Origin: Candidatus Rhodobacter oscarellae
GTDB lineage: Bacteria; Pseudomonadota; Alphaproteobacteria; Rhodobacterales; Rhodobacteraceae
Length of the DNA stretch: 64,000 nucleotides
Direction of reading: 5' to 3'
Assembly: GCF_001078595.1 (NCBI RefSeq)
Contig: NZ_LFTY01000002.1
Coordinates: 207,378-271,377, forward strand
Shown: piece after piece, positions 7,064 to 16,640 of the stretch
Numbering within the stretch: position 1 is the stretch's first letter
How the letters are laid out: every line of letters starts with the position of its first letter
Notes under the pieces: generated by a model
Told to the model about the DNA's origin: nothing
The model's database searches: none
The model's input: the letters and a program-made list of their open reading frames with translations, nothing else
Program-made: the position numbers and the translations under genes

Positions 7064-9724
7064 ATGGAACTTTTCTTTCTCGCTGTTCTCGTCATCACCA
7101 TGGCCGTGGCCCTGGGCTCGGGCTACCCGGTGGCCTTCGCGCTGCCGGGGGCGGCGCTGATCTCTATCGTTTCCGCGGCCGTTGCCGGCTGGGCCTTCGA
7201 AAGCAATATGGACGCCTATTTCCACTCTGGCGGCCCGGGGCAGTGGATCTCGGCGGGGGTGACGAACCTCCGAGGGGTCTATTGGGAGGTGGAACGAGAC
7301 ACGCTGATCGCGATCCCGCTGTTCATCTTCATGGGGATCATGCTGCAGCGCTCTAAGATCGCCGAGGACCTGCTGGTGACCATGGCGCGCCTGTTCGGCC
7401 CGGTGCCGGGCGGCCTGGGCATCTCGGTGGTGTTCGTGGGGGCCCTGCTGGCCGCCACCACGGGCATCGTGGGCGCCACGGTGGTGGCGATGGGGCTGAT
7501 CAGCCTGCCCGCCATGCTGCGCAACAACTACTCGCAATCGCTGGCCACGGGCACCATCGCGGCCTCGGGCACGCTGGGGCAGATCATCCCGCCCTCGATC
7601 GTGCTGATCATCCTGGCCGACCAGCTGGCCAGCGCCGCCGACCAGGCCTCGACCCTGCGAAAGTCGCTGCATAAGGAGGCCACGGGCGAGCTGTCGATGC
7701 CATCGGTCTTCGACGTGACCTCGACCAGCGCGGGCGAGATGTTCCTGGGCGCCTTCATTCCCGGCATCGTGCTGGTGCTGCTCTATATGGCGTTCATCCT
7801 GATCTTCGCGCTGATCCGCCCCAAGGCCGCCCCGGCGGTGCCTTACGAGGGCGCGCGGGACGCGCGGTTCTGGGGCAACGTGCTCTTGACGCTGGTGCCG
7901 CCCTTGGCGCTGATCTTCCTGGTGCTGGGCTCGATCATCTCGGGCATCGCCACGGTGAACCAGGCCGGCGCCATCGGTGCCGCGGGCGCGCTGATCATGG
8001 CGGGCTACCGGCTGGTGGATCAGAACAGCCGCACCTTCCTGCCCGCCTTCATGGCGATTATCGGCCTGGCCCTGATCGCCTTCGCGCTGAACACCTACAA
8101 CATGAACATCAAGGCGCTCATCGTGGTGGGCGGCGACATGACCGGCATCTGGCTGGGCGTGACCGGCGTGGTGCTGGTGGTGCTGGCGCTGATCTGGTCG
8201 GGCATCCGGGTGCTGCGGATCGACAACACCATGCATGAGGTGATGATCGAGACCGCCAAGACGACCTCGCTGGTGTTCATCATCCTGCTGGGGGCGGCGA
8301 TGCTGACCGCGGCCTTCCGCGCCTTCGGCGGCGAGGAGCTGGTGCGCGAGTTCCTCAACGCGCTGCCGGGCGGGTTCTGGACGCAGTTCATCATCGTGAT
8401 GGCGGTGATCTTCGTGCTGGGCTTCTTCCTGGACTTCATCGAGATCGCCGTGGTGGTGGTGCCCATCGTGGCGCCGATCCTGCTGTCGGACCCGTCGGCG
8501 AACATCACCGCGGTGTGGCTGGGCGTGATGATCGGCCTGAACATCCAGACGTCGTTTTTGACGCCGCCCTTCGGCTTCGCGCTGTTCTACCTGCGCGGGG
8601 TGGCCCCGGCGATTGTGAAGACGGTGCAGATCTATAAGGGCGTGATCGCGTTCATCTGCCTGCAGCTGCTGGCGCTGGGGATCGTGGGTTACCACCCGCA
8701 GCTGGTGAACTACCTGCCGAACCGGGTGTCGCTCTTGGGCGACGCCGCACCGCCGCCGCGGAACCCCAAGCTGCAGTACTGCCTGGAGAACTACGTGCAT
8801 GATCGCCTGCAAACGGAGCGCTCCAACGTGCTCTCGGTGATCAACACCGCGCGCGGGCTGGACCTGTCGCTGCTGCCCAAGGGCGTGGCGGGGGATCTTG
8901 AGGGCGCGTTTGACGAGGGCGAGAAGGCGCTGAGCCTGATCGAGGAGGTCAAGATCGCCGAGGCCGCCGTGCAGGCGGCCGCGCCCGAGTACCGCCCGCT
9001 GCTGCGCCAGGTGCGCCACCTTGAGAAGCGGATGCGCAAGCTTGAGGCCGAGGCCAAGGAGCTGCGCAAGCAGGCGGGCTTCCTCAACGGGGAGACGAAT
9101 GGCGACCGCGTGGCGGACATGCTGGCTGAGGCCGCGCATCTGGACGAGGAGCGCGCCGCGGTCGCGGCGCAGATCCCGCCCGAATGGGACGAGGTCCACG
9201 ACGTCTTCGCCAAGCTCACCACCGCCGAGCAGAAGGCCCGCACCACCTATCGCCGCGCCGCCGACGGCTCGGTCGAGGACGTGCAGGCCTTCCTGGCCGT
9301 GCTGAACGCCAACGCCGCCTTCGCGGCGCTGGAGGGCCGCCTGATGGCGCTGGAGGCGGAGCTGCCGGCGGGCGACCGCGCCACGCTGGAAGAGACCGTC
9401 AAGGGGCTGGGCTCGGAGTTCAACGCAATCGCGGGGGCCAACAAGGTCGGCTCGGAGCTCTCCAAGGCGCGGCGCGCGCTGCGCGAGGGCAAGGAGGATC
9501 GCGAGAAGGCCCTGAAGGAATGGGGCGACGCCGTCGCGGAGTTCCAAGAGCAGCTGGTCTGGCGCAAGGCGGCGGAGGGCCCGGCGAAGGTGGGTCTCGA
9601 GGCCTATATCGCCGGGGTCAGCGACACCGTTGGCGCGCGTCAGCAGCCCGCGATCACGCGCGAGCAGGCGCTGTTCCTGGCGAATTGTAACGCCGCGCAC
9701 CGGGATATCTCGCTGAACTTCTGA
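7064..9724 (+). CDS. TRAP transporter large permease (DctM) with C-terminal helical extension
   Basis: An 886-residue protein. Residues ~1-555 are the many-helix DctM channel, recognisable by GPVPGGLGISVVFVGALLAATTG-like early segments and AASGTLGQIIPPSIVLIILA. Typical DctM proteins have about 430 residues. From ~560 the chain becomes charged and helix-rich with coiled-coil-like stretches (RHLEKRMRKLEAEAKELRKQ; SELSKARRALREGKEDREKA) and has no membrane segment, so it probably lies in the cytoplasm. The tail's role is unknown; interaction with a kinase, cytoskeleton or enzyme are guesses. The gene is followed by palindromic element copy 2. Confidence 0.9.
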   Translation: MELFFLAVLVITMAVALGSGYPVAFALPGAALISIVSAAVAGWAFESNMDAYFHSGGPGQWISAGVTNLRGVYWEVERDTLIAIPLFIFMGIMLQRSKIAEDLLVTMARLFGPVPGGLGISVVFVGALLAATTGIVGATVVAMGLISLPAMLRNNYSQSLATGTIAASGTLGQIIPPSIVLIILADQLASAADQASTLRKSLHKEATGELSMPSVFDVTSTSAGEMFLGAFIPGIVLVLLYMAFILIFALIRPKAAPAVPYEGARDARFWGNVLLTLVPPLALIFLVLGSIISGIATVNQAGAIGAAGALIMAGYRLVDQNSRTFLPAFMAIIGLALIAFALNTYNMNIKALIVVGGDMTGIWLGVTGVVLVVLALIWSGIRVLRIDNTMHEVMIETAKTTSLVFIILLGAAMLTAAFRAFGGEELVREFLNALPGGFWTQFIIVMAVIFVLGFFLDFIEIAVVVVPIVAPILLSDPSANITAVWLGVMIGLNIQTSFLTPPFGFALFYLRGVAPAIVKTVQIYKGVIAFICLQLLALGIVGYHPQLVNYLPNRVSLLGDAAPPPRNPKLQYCLENYVHDRLQTERSNVLSVINTARGLDLSLLPKGVAGDLEGAFDEGEKALSLIEEVKIAEAAVQAAAPEYRPLLRQVRHLEKRMRKLEAEAKELRKQAGFLNGETNGDRVADMLAEAAHLDEERAAVAAQIPPEWDEVHDVFAKLTTAEQKARTTYRRAADGSVEDVQAFLAVLNANAAFAALEGRLMALEAELPAGDRATLEETVKGLGSEFNAIAGANKVGSELSKARRALREGKEDREKALKEWGDAVAEFQEQLVWRKAAEGPAKVGLEAYIAGVSDTVGARQQPAITREQALFLANCNAAHRDISLNF

Positions 9725-9778
9725 TCTGGGCTGGCGGGATGCGTCCCGCCAGCTTGGCCTGAGGTTCGGGTGTTGAGC

Positions 9779-9935
9779 GGGCGCGCCAAATCTCTTGCAA
9801 GAGATTTGCACTTTCCTTCCAAGGAAAGTGGGCCCGCAAGCGGCAAGGGTTTGCGATTAAGGGATCATTTTGGGGCGCGCTGAAGAAACTCTTGCAAGAG
9901 TTTCGCAATTTTCTTGGAAGAAAATTGCGACGCGC
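9779..9935 (+). repeat. Four-palindrome intergenic element, copy 2 (forward)
   Basis: Same order as copy 1: P1 9787-9808, P2 9809-9830, P3 9885-9904, P4 9906-9927. It is flanked on the P1 side by GGGCGCGCC. P4 has a central GG instead of GC with both arms unchanged. It lies 55 bp after the TRAP operon and is the only copy not between convergent genes. The rest of the gap to 10049 shows nothing clear. Confidence 0.95.
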
Positions 9936-10049
9936 CCGTGTCCGCCGAAGCCCATCGGTCGAATGTGGCGCGACGGGCTGCACGCGGGCGCGCATCCTGA
10001 CGCAAAAGATATCCCCGCCTTCCTTGTTCCGGGGCGGCATAGGCTCTAA

Positions 10050-10865
10050 ATGCCACTCATGAGAATTCCCATCCCTTTCCGCAAACGCGCCCCGCGCGTC
10101 TCTGTCATCCGCATGTCCGGGGCGATCGCCGCGGGGGGGCGCGGGCAGCGCCTGAACGACGAGGGCCTGGCGCCGCTGGTCGAGCGTGCCTTTGCCAAGG
10201 GCAAGCCCGCCGCCGTGGCGCTGGTGATCAACTCGCCGGGCGGCTCGCCGGTGCAATCCTCGCTGATCGCCGCCCGGGTGCGGCGGCTGGCCGAGGAGAA
10301 GGACATCAAGGTCTACGCCTTTGTCGAGGATATCGCCGCCTCGGGCGGCTACTGGCTGGCCTGCGCGGCGGATGAGATCTGGGTGGACCCGACCTCTATC
10401 GTGGGCTCCATCGGCGTGATCTATGCCGGTTTTGGCTTTCAGGACCTGATCGCCAAGCACGGCGTGGTGCGCCGGGTGCATACCGCGGGCAAGTCCAAGT
10501 CGATGCTGGACCCGTTCCGCGCCGAAAAGCCCGAGGATATCGACAAGCTCAAATCCTGGCAGGGGCAGATGCACGAGGTCTTCATTGACCATGTGAGGCA
10601 ATCGCGAGGCGAACGCCTCGCCGCCCCTGACGGCGAGGACATGTTCACCGGGGATATCTGGGTGGGCCAGAAATCCGTGGATGTGGGCCTGGCGGATGGG
10701 GTCGGGCATGTGGTGCCCAAGATGAAAGAGATCTTCGGCGACAAGGTCCGGTTCCAGGTCTTCGGCCCCAAGCGGGGCCTCTTGTCGCGCTTCGGCGCTC
10801 AGATGGCCAGCGACGCCTTCGGCCTGGTCGAGGAGCGCAGCCTTTACGCGAGATACGGGCTGTGA
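10050..10865 (+). CDS. S49 family peptidase (SppA/SohB-like)
   Basis: A 271-residue member of the S49 (Clp-fold) family, which cleaves signal peptides or membrane-protein fragments with a Ser-Lys dyad. The nucleophile is Ser98 in DIAASGGYWLA and the general-base Lys is in TAGKSKSMLDPF (Lys148 or Lys150). The length matches the short single-domain class rather than the ~600-residue E. coli SppA. No clear transmembrane anchor is seen, and the first 15 residues are basic. No good ribosome site precedes 10050; Met at 10059 is an alternative. The stop overlaps the GTG of the next small gene. Confidence 0.88.
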   Translation: MPLMRIPIPFRKRAPRVSVIRMSGAIAAGGRGQRLNDEGLAPLVERAFAKGKPAAVALVINSPGGSPVQSSLIAARVRRLAEEKDIKVYAFVEDIAASGGYWLACAADEIWVDPTSIVGSIGVIYAGFGFQDLIAKHGVVRRVHTAGKSKSMLDPFRAEKPEDIDKLKSWQGQMHEVFIDHVRQSRGERLAAPDGEDMFTGDIWVGQKSVDVGLADGVGHVVPKMKEIFGDKVRFQVFGPKRGLLSRFGAQMASDAFGLVEERSLYARYGL

Positions 10866-11023
10866 TCCTCAAGATCATGGTGCTGTTCCTGGCGGGCATG
10901 GCCATCCTGGCCATGCTGGGGCGGCTGCGCTTTCCGGGGCAGAAGAAACTGGCCTCAATGAAATGCCGCGGCTGCGGGCGGTACAGGATCGGCAAGGGGC
11001 CGTGCTCCTGCGGCAAGGGATAG
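10862..11023 (+). CDS. 53-residue membrane protein with C-terminal zinc-ribbon-like cysteines
   Basis: A short gene starting at GTG inside the protease stop (GTGA overlap). It encodes one hydrophobic helix (residues ~2-20, ILKIMVLFLAGMAILAML), a basic linker, then a tail with CRGCGRYRIGKGPCSCGKG. The C-x2-C and C-x-C pairs, 10 residues apart, look like a tiny treble-clef or zinc ribbon. It lies seven bases before the antiporter gene. The tight coupling on both sides and codon use like its neighbours argue that it is real. The function is unknown; a role in redox or metal homeostasis at the membrane is only a guess. Confidence 0.7.
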   Translation: MILKIMVLFLAGMAILAMLGRLRFPGQKKLASMKCRGCGRYRIGKGPCSCGKG

Positions 11024-11030
11024 AGCATTG

Positions 11031-11957
11031 ATGGATTTCGTCTACGCCGGCCTCGGGTTGATCATCCTTCTGCTCGCGGGGGACGCGCTTGTGCGCGGGG
11101 CGGTGAACCTGGCGCTGCGGCTGGGCATCTCGGCCCTGATTGTCAGCCTCACGGTGGTCAGCTTTGGCACCTCCGCGCCGGAGCTGGTGATCTCGGTGGA
11201 CGCGGTGTTGAGCAACTCGCCGGGGATCGCGCTGGGCAATGTGGTGGGCTCGAACATCGCGAATGTGCTGCTGGTGCTTGGGGTGCCGGCGCTATTCGCC
11301 GGGATGTCCTTTCGCCAGACCGAGACGAAGCGGTCCTATCTGAGCATGCTCAGCGCCTCGGTCATCTTCATAACGGTTTGCTTTCTGGGCCCGCTGACGC
11401 TGGTGCATGGGCTGCTGCTCTTGGCGGTGCTGAGCCTGGTGATGGTGGATCAATTCAGCATCGCGATGAAGCAGCGCGTGACCGAGGCCCCGGAGGGGGC
11501 GGACCCGTCGATGCCGGGCTGGCGCATCGCGCTGTTCCTGGCGCTGGGGCTCGTTGGGCTGCCGCTGGGGGCGGAGATCTTCGTCGACAGCGCCGTCAGC
11601 ATCGCCACGCGGTTCGGCGTCAGCGAGACGGTGATCGGGCTGACCCTGGTGGCCCTGGGCACCTCGCTGCCAGAGCTGGCCACCACGGTCGTCGCCGCGA
11701 TACGGCGCCAGGCCGAGGTCGCGCTGGGCAACGTGATCGGGTCGAACATCTTCAACATCCTGGCCATTATCGGCGCGGCGAGCCTGTTTGGCAGCATCCC
11801 GGTGGACCCGCACTTTCTGAGCTTCAATCTGTGGATCATGCTGGGGGCGTCGCTGCTGCTGGCGCCCTTCGTGCTGATGCGGCGCGACATGGGGCGCATG
11901 AGTGGCGTCTTGTTCACGGCGCTCTACGTGGCCTACATAGTCTGGGTACTGAGCTAG
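11031..11957 (+). CDS. Calcium/sodium antiporter, CaCA/YrbG family
   Basis: A 308-residue inner-membrane exchanger of about ten helices. Both alpha repeats are visible: SFGTSAPELVISVDA with GNVVGSNIANVLLVLG, then ALGTSLPELATTVVAA with GNVIGSNIFNILAIIG. The acidic residue in each G-T-S-x-P-E motif coordinates the cation. The family exports Ca2+ or other cations in exchange for Na+ or H+. I chose ATG 11031; a TTG three bases earlier is possible. It sits in a tight co-directional run with the S49 protease and SDR genes. Confidence 0.9.
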   Translation: MDFVYAGLGLIILLLAGDALVRGAVNLALRLGISALIVSLTVVSFGTSAPELVISVDAVLSNSPGIALGNVVGSNIANVLLVLGVPALFAGMSFRQTETKRSYLSMLSASVIFITVCFLGPLTLVHGLLLLAVLSLVMVDQFSIAMKQRVTEAPEGADPSMPGWRIALFLALGLVGLPLGAEIFVDSAVSIATRFGVSETVIGLTLVALGTSLPELATTVVAAIRRQAEVALGNVIGSNIFNILAIIGAASLFGSIPVDPHFLSFNLWIMLGASLLLAPFVLMRRDMGRMSGVLFTALYVAYIVWVLS

Positions 11958-11975
11958 GGGAGAGAGGGCGCGCGC

Positions 11976-12761
11976 ATGCGGATCAAGCGGGCATTGGTAA
12001 CGGGAGCGGCGGCGCGGCTGGGCCGCGCGATGGCTCTGGCCCTGGCCGAGGACGGGTTCGACGTGGCGGTGCACTACCACGGCGGCTCGGGCGACGCCGA
12101 GGCGGTTGTGGACGAGATCCGCGCCATGGGCCGCAGCGCCGCGGCCCTGCAGGCCGACCTGCTGGACCAGGCCGCGACCGAGGCCCTGCTGCCCGCCGCC
12201 GCCGAGGCGCTGGGCGGGCCGATCAGCGTGCTGATCAACAACGCCTCGATCTTTGAGTATGACAACATCGCCACCGCGACCGCCGAAAGCTGGGAGCGGC
12301 ATATCGGGTCCAACCTGCGCGCGCCGTTCTTCCTGACCCAGGCGCTGGCCGCGCAGGCGCCCGCCTCGTCCACGGACGCCCAGGGCGAGCCCCTGGCCGA
12401 GGCCATGGTGCTGAACATGATCGACATGCGCGTGCGCAAGCTGACGCCCGAGTTCTCGACCTACACCATCGCGAAGGCGGGGCTTTGGGCGTTGACGCAG
12501 ACCGCCGCGCAGGGGCTGGCCCCCCGCGTGCGGGTGAACGCCATCGGGCCGGGGCCGACGCTGCAGGGCGGGCGGCAATCGGCCGAGCATTTTGCCGCGC
12601 AAAGGGCCGCCACCATCCTGCAACGCGGCGCCAACCCAGAGGATATCACCGCGGCGATGCGCTATTTCCTGGCCTCTCCGGGGGTCACCGGGCAGTTAAT
12701 TTGCGTGGACGGGGGGCAGCATTTGGGGTGGCAGACCCCCGACATTTTGGGCGTCGAATGA
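11976..12761 (+). CDS. SDR oxidoreductase, pteridine-reductase (FolM/PTR1)-like
   Basis: A 261-residue short-chain dehydrogenase. It has the cofactor motif VTGAAARLGRA followed by a VHYHGG segment, a pattern shared with pteridine reductases, which use NADPH. NNAS, the active-site Tyr-Lys pair (STYTIAKAG) and the C-terminal GQLICVDGGQHL are present. Pteridine reductases reduce dihydrofolate or dihydromonapterin; ThyX elsewhere in this window makes a separate route to tetrahydrofolate chemically useful, but a direct link is inference. It is the last gene of the run before an AT-rich gap. Confidence 0.85.
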   Translation: MRIKRALVTGAAARLGRAMALALAEDGFDVAVHYHGGSGDAEAVVDEIRAMGRSAAALQADLLDQAATEALLPAAAEALGGPISVLINNASIFEYDNIATATAESWERHIGSNLRAPFFLTQALAAQAPASSTDAQGEPLAEAMVLNMIDMRVRKLTPEFSTYTIAKAGLWALTQTAAQGLAPRVRVNAIGPGPTLQGGRQSAEHFAAQRAATILQRGANPEDITAAMRYFLASPGVTGQLICVDGGQHLGWQTPDILGVE

Positions 12762-13184
12762 GGCCAAAAACTAGGTATATTGCTTGTCTATACGCTTGAC
12801 TTTTGCACCGGTCGCGTGACGGCTCCAAACGCGTTACGATTCTAGCAGTAAAAACAGGCGTTTACAAAATGTTTATATTCTTTCTGAATTATTTCAATCA
12901 CTTGCGAGATTGCCCAAAATATAGGCAAAGTGAAAAAGGGGCAGAAAATTAAGGGAAATTTCCACGTCCTGAAAACTTACCATCAGGTTTATCCACAGAA
13001 ACGGTGGATTTGTTTTTTCTTGTCACAGCCCCCCAAGTCGGTGCAGCCATCTAACAGAATCAATGGTTAACGCGCTGATCGCATCTGGCGCCGCGCGCAG
13101 GCCGCGCCGCCCCCGATGCGGCCGATGTGACCGCAGCGCCTCGCCAATCCCGCGCGCGTTGGGTATTTGATCTAACACCGCAAC
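12762..13184. other. AT-rich intergenic region before uvrC
   Basis: About 420 bp of unusually AT-rich DNA between the SDR gene and uvrC. It contains a TTGACT hexamer near 12796, a consensus DnaA box TTATCCACA at 12989-12997, and an intrinsic-terminator-like hairpin at 12991-13018. No convincing reading frame is present. The terminator lies 230 bp after the upstream gene, which leaves room for a small RNA, but no clear promoter pair could be fixed. Confidence 0.5.
12991..13018 (+). terminator. Intrinsic-terminator-like hairpin
   Basis: ATCCAC and GTGGAT pair around a 7-nt loop and are followed by TTGTTTTTT. The stem is short (6 bp) but the T-run is good. It overlaps a DnaA box. It would end transcripts from the SDR operon or from an unannotated RNA in the AT-rich gap. 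Confidence 0.5.
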
Positions 13185-15071
13185 ATGACGCGCAAGAAGG
13201 GTGAACGCGTGGCCGAAGACAAGGACGCCCCCACCGGGCATCAGGTTATCAAAAGCTACCTGAAGACCATCGACAACTCGCCCGGTGTCTATCGGATGCT
13301 GGACGCGCAGAATCGCGTCCTCTACGTCGGCAAGGCGCGCAACCTGACCGCGCGGGTCTCCAGCTATGCCCGGCCCACCGGCCACAGCCCGCGCATCGCG
13401 CGCATGATCCGCGACACCGCGGCGATGATGTTCCTGTCCACGCGCACCGAGACCGAGGCGCTGCTGCTGGAGCAGAACCTGATCAAGCAGCTCAAGCCGC
13501 GCTACAACGTGCTCTTGCGCGACGACAAGTCCTTCCCGAATATCTTCATCTCGTCCGAGCATGACTTCCCTAGGCTGGAAAAGCACCGCGGCGCCAAGAC
13601 CCGCAAGGGGCGCTACTATGGGCCGTTTGCCAGCGCCGGCGCGGTGAACCGCACCATCAACACGCTGCAAAAGGTCTTCCTGCTGCGCACCTGCTCGGAC
13701 CGCGAGGTCGAGGCCGGGGACCGGCCCTGCCTGAACTACCATATGAAGCGCTGCTCTGGCCCCTGCGGCGGCAAGATCAGCAAGGAGGATTACGCCAAGC
13801 TGGTGCGCGAGGCGGATGATTTTCTGCAGGGCAAGACCAACAAGGTGCAGGCGCAGCTGGCCGAGCAGATGCAGGCCGCCAGCGACGCGATGGAGTTCGA
13901 GCGCGCCGCCGCCCTGCGCGACCGCATCCAGGCGCTGTCCTCGGTGCAGTCGGCCCAGGGCATCAACCCGCGCGGCGTGGCCGAGGCGGATGTGATCGCG
14001 CTGCATATGGATAGCGGGCAGGCCTGCGTGCAGGTCTTCTTCATCCGCTCCAACCAGAACTGGGGCAACCGCGACTACTACCCGCGCCTGGGCGGCACCG
14101 AGAGCCCGGCGGAGGTGCTGCAGGCCTTCGTCGGTCAGTTCTATGACAACAAGGAACCGCCGCGCATGCTGATCCTCTCGGACGGGATCGAGGACATGGA
14201 CCTGATGGCCGAGGCGCTGGCCGAGAAGGCCGGGCGCAAGGTGCAGATCCTGGTGCCGCAGCGCGGCGAAAAGCAAGAGCTGGTCACCGGCGCCCTGCGC
14301 AACGCCCGCGAAAGCCTGGCGCGCAAGATGTCCGAGACCGCGACCCAGGCCAAGCTCTTGGCCGGGCTGGCCGAGGCCTTTGGGCTAAAGGAGCCGCCGG
14401 GGCGCATCGAGGTCTATGACAACTCGCATATCCAGGGCGCCCACGCGGTGGGCGCGATGATCGTCGCCGGCCCCGAGGGGCTGATGAAGAACCACTACCG
14501 CAAGTTCAACATCAAGGGCGAGGACCTGACCCCCGGCGACGATTTCGGCATGATGAAGGAGGTCCTGACCCGGCGCTTCCAGCGCCTGCTGAAGGAGGAC
14601 CCCGACCGCGAGAACGGCATCTGGCCGGACCTGTTGCTGATCGACGGCGGGGCAGGGCAGGTCAGCGCCGTGCACCAGATCATGACCGAGCTGGGGGTTG
14701 CGGACATCGCCATGGTCGGCGTGGCCAAGGGCGTGGACCGCGACGCGGGCAAGGAAGAGTTCCACCGGATCGGCGCCCGCACCATGGCGCTGCGCCACAA
14801 CGACCCGGTGCTCTATTTTGTGCAAAGGCTGCGCGACGAGGCGCATCGCTTCGCAATCGGCACCCACCGCGCCAAGCGCTCTAAGGCCATCGGGGCCACG
14901 CCGCTGGACGATGTGCCCGGCGTCGGCGCCGCCCGCAAACGCGCGCTTTTGCAGCACTTTGGCAGCGCAAAGGCCGTGAGCCGCGCGAACCTTGCGGATC
15001 TAAAGGCGGTCGACGGGGTTTCCGCCAATCTGGCCGAAAAAATCTACAATTTCTTTCACGAGAGTGGGTAG
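13185..15071 (+). CDS. uvrC: UvrABC excinuclease subunit C
   Basis: A 628-residue nucleotide-excision-repair nuclease that makes both incisions around a UvrB-bound lesion. Residues ~28-110 are the GIY-YIG nuclease ([22 protein letters not shown]). A cysteine-rich stretch ([18 protein letters not shown]) follows, then the UVR/UvrB-contact region, the RNase-H-like domain with [15 protein letters not shown] and [11 protein letters not shown], and C-terminal helix-hairpin-helix repeats ([19 protein letters not shown]). The length is normal. An in-frame GTG at 13209 preceded by AAGAAGG is a plausible alternative start. Confidence 0.97.
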   Translation: MTRKKGERVAEDKDAPTGHQVIKSYLKTIDNSPGVYRMLDAQNRVLYVGKARNLTARVSSYARPTGHSPRIARMIRDTAAMMFLSTRTETEALLLEQNLIKQLKPRYNVLLRDDKSFPNIFISSEHDFPRLEKHRGAKTRKGRYYGPFASAGAVNRTINTLQKVFLLRTCSDREVEAGDRPCLNYHMKRCSGPCGGKISKEDYAKLVREADDFLQGKTNKVQAQLAEQMQAASDAMEFERAAALRDRIQALSSVQSAQGINPRGVAEADVIALHMDSGQACVQVFFIRSNQNWGNRDYYPRLGGTESPAEVLQAFVGQFYDNKEPPRMLILSDGIEDMDLMAEALAEKAGRKVQILVPQRGEKQELVTGALRNARESLARKMSETATQAKLLAGLAEAFGLKEPPGRIEVYDNSHIQGAHAVGAMIVAGPEGLMKNHYRKFNIKGEDLTPGDDFGMMKEVLTRRFQRLLKEDPDRENGIWPDLLLIDGGAGQVSAVHQIMTELGVADIAMVGVAKGVDRDAGKEEFHRIGARTMALRHNDPVLYFVQRLRDEAHRFAIGTHRAKRSKAIGATPLDDVPGVGAARKRALLQHFGSAKAVSRANLADLKAVDGVSANLAEKIYNFFHESG

Positions 15072-15201
15072 CGGATTTATGCCCGCTTGGGTTGCGGCGG
15101 GCAAAAATTAACAAAAAGTTGCAAACTTGCCCTTTGAGCCGCGCGCCGCACGCGCTAATCATTGAGGTGTAACAATTTTTTTGTTGACGAGTGACGCATA
15201 T

Positions 15202-16560
15202 ATGAACGGGCACGCTGAACTCGACCGGTATCTGGAGCTTGAGACCGGGAATCGCCGCGAACTGATGGTTCGCTTCGGGGCCGGCCTGCTGATCGCAATT
15301 TACCTTTACGTAAGCGCCGGCTGGCTGATTGGAATCATCTGGTTTGGCGTCTATGTGCTGCTGCGCCTCGTTTACTACGGCTATCTGCGTTATGTCCGGC
15401 TGAGCGATCAGCGCCTGGGCCTGCTGATCTCGACGCTTCTGTCTTTTGCCGGGCTGCTGACGTTGCAGAGCCTGCCGCTTTATCTGGTGCTGCAGCGCGA
15501 CCCCGGCATGGTGCTGATTGGGGCGGCGGTGCTGGCGGCCTCTTTCATCTCGCAGGTGCGGCGCTGCGACACGCATCTGCCCACGGTGCTGTCGCAGGTG
15601 GGCCTGATCGTCTTCGCGGTGGGGGTGGTGCTGTGGGTGTGGCTGCCGCGGCTCGACTTGCTGGCGCAGCAGGTGATTGTGGGCTGCCTCTTCTGCGTCA
15701 CGGTGTTTTACTTCGTAGAGGCGGTGCGGGTGACCCGGCAGCTGCGCCTGCAGTCGGACCAGCGCTCTAAGGTCACGGCGCAGCAGGAAAAACTCGCCGC
15801 ACTTGGCCGTCTGGTCGGCGGGGTCTCGCATGATTTTAACAACGCGCTTGTCGGGATCTCGGGCAGCCTGGAGCTCTACCACGAGGTAAAGACCGACGCG
15901 GACCGGGCCGAGCTGGTGCGGGACGCGTTGGAGGCCTCGCTGCGCGCCGAGGCCCTGACCAAGCAGCTTCTTGTGTTCGCGCGCCGCGCCGATGTCTCGC
16001 CCAGAATGCTCGAGGCGCGGGGCGTCGTCGAGGAGCTTGCGGCCTTCGCAAAGCGCGTCATCCCCGCATCGATTGACGTGACCTTCCGGATCGGCGCGCC
16101 GGACATCTGGGTCGAGGCGGATCGCGACCTGCTGGTCACCGCGCTGATCAACCTGCTTGTGAACGCGCGGGACGCGGTGGTGCAGGGCGGCACCATCGAG
16201 GTCTCCGTCAGCCGGTACCACAATGACGAGCCGGTGGCCTGCGCGACCGGCGGCGTGTTGCCGCCCAATGACTGGGTCGTCCTATCCGTGAAGGATACCG
16301 GCGTGGGCATAGCGCCCGAGGACCTGCTGAAGACCGTCGAGCCGTTCTACACCACCAAGCAGGAGGGCGAGGGCACCGGTCTTGGCCTGCCGATGGTGCT
16401 GGGGCTCGCCGAGAGCTGCGGCGGCTGCCTCTCGATCCTGTCTGAGCAGGGCGCCTGGACCGATGCGCGCATCATCCTGCCCGAAGCCGCCGCGCCCGCC
16501 GCCTCTGCCTCCGCGACCGCCGCCGATCCTGCCGCAACACGCGCCGCAACCGCGACGTAG
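15202..16560 (+). CDS. Membrane sensor histidine kinase without an adjacent response regulator
   Basis: A 452-residue kinase. About five hydrophobic helices occupy residues ~20-175. A short linker leads to the H-box GGVSHDFNN with His210, then an ATPase domain with N-box NLLVNARDAV, G1 DTGVGI and G2 GTGLGLPM. The HDFNN type is common among hybrid kinases, but no receiver domain is present. The end is an Ala/Thr-rich low-complexity tail. No response regulator is nearby, so the partner must be elsewhere. ATG 15202 is preferred over TTG 15181. A weak hairpin at 15081-15102 separates it from uvrC. Confidence 0.88.
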   Translation: MNGHAELDRYLELETGNRRELMVRFGAGLLIAIYLYVSAGWLIGIIWFGVYVLLRLVYYGYLRYVRLSDQRLGLLISTLLSFAGLLTLQSLPLYLVLQRDPGMVLIGAAVLAASFISQVRRCDTHLPTVLSQVGLIVFAVGVVLWVWLPRLDLLAQQVIVGCLFCVTVFYFVEAVRVTRQLRLQSDQRSKVTAQQEKLAALGRLVGGVSHDFNNALVGISGSLELYHEVKTDADRAELVRDALEASLRAEALTKQLLVFARRADVSPRMLEARGVVEELAAFAKRVIPASIDVTFRIGAPDIWVEADRDLLVTALINLLVNARDAVVQGGTIEVSVSRYHNDEPVACATGGVLPPNDWVVLSVKDTGVGIAPEDLLKTVEPFYTTKQEGEGTGLGLPMVLGLAESCGGCLSILSEQGAWTDARIILPEAAAPAASASATAADPAATRAATAT

Positions 16561-16640
16561 ATGCGCAAAGTTTGCGCGTTCACGAGCGCGTGCGCGCGCG
16601 GCGTCTTCCCTGTCCCGCGCGAAGCCGCTAGGAAGGCGCC

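Noticed and set aside
6320-9811. A 1163-codon open frame on the minus strand opposite the TRAP permease genes
   Set aside because: Very rich in Arg, Gln, His and Asp with no domain, as expected for the antisense of GC-rich coding DNA; the plus strand holds clear DctQ and DctM.
12759-12800. A 13-codon frame overlapping the SDR stop (ATGA)
   Set aside because: Too short, no family, and the overlap can arise by chance.
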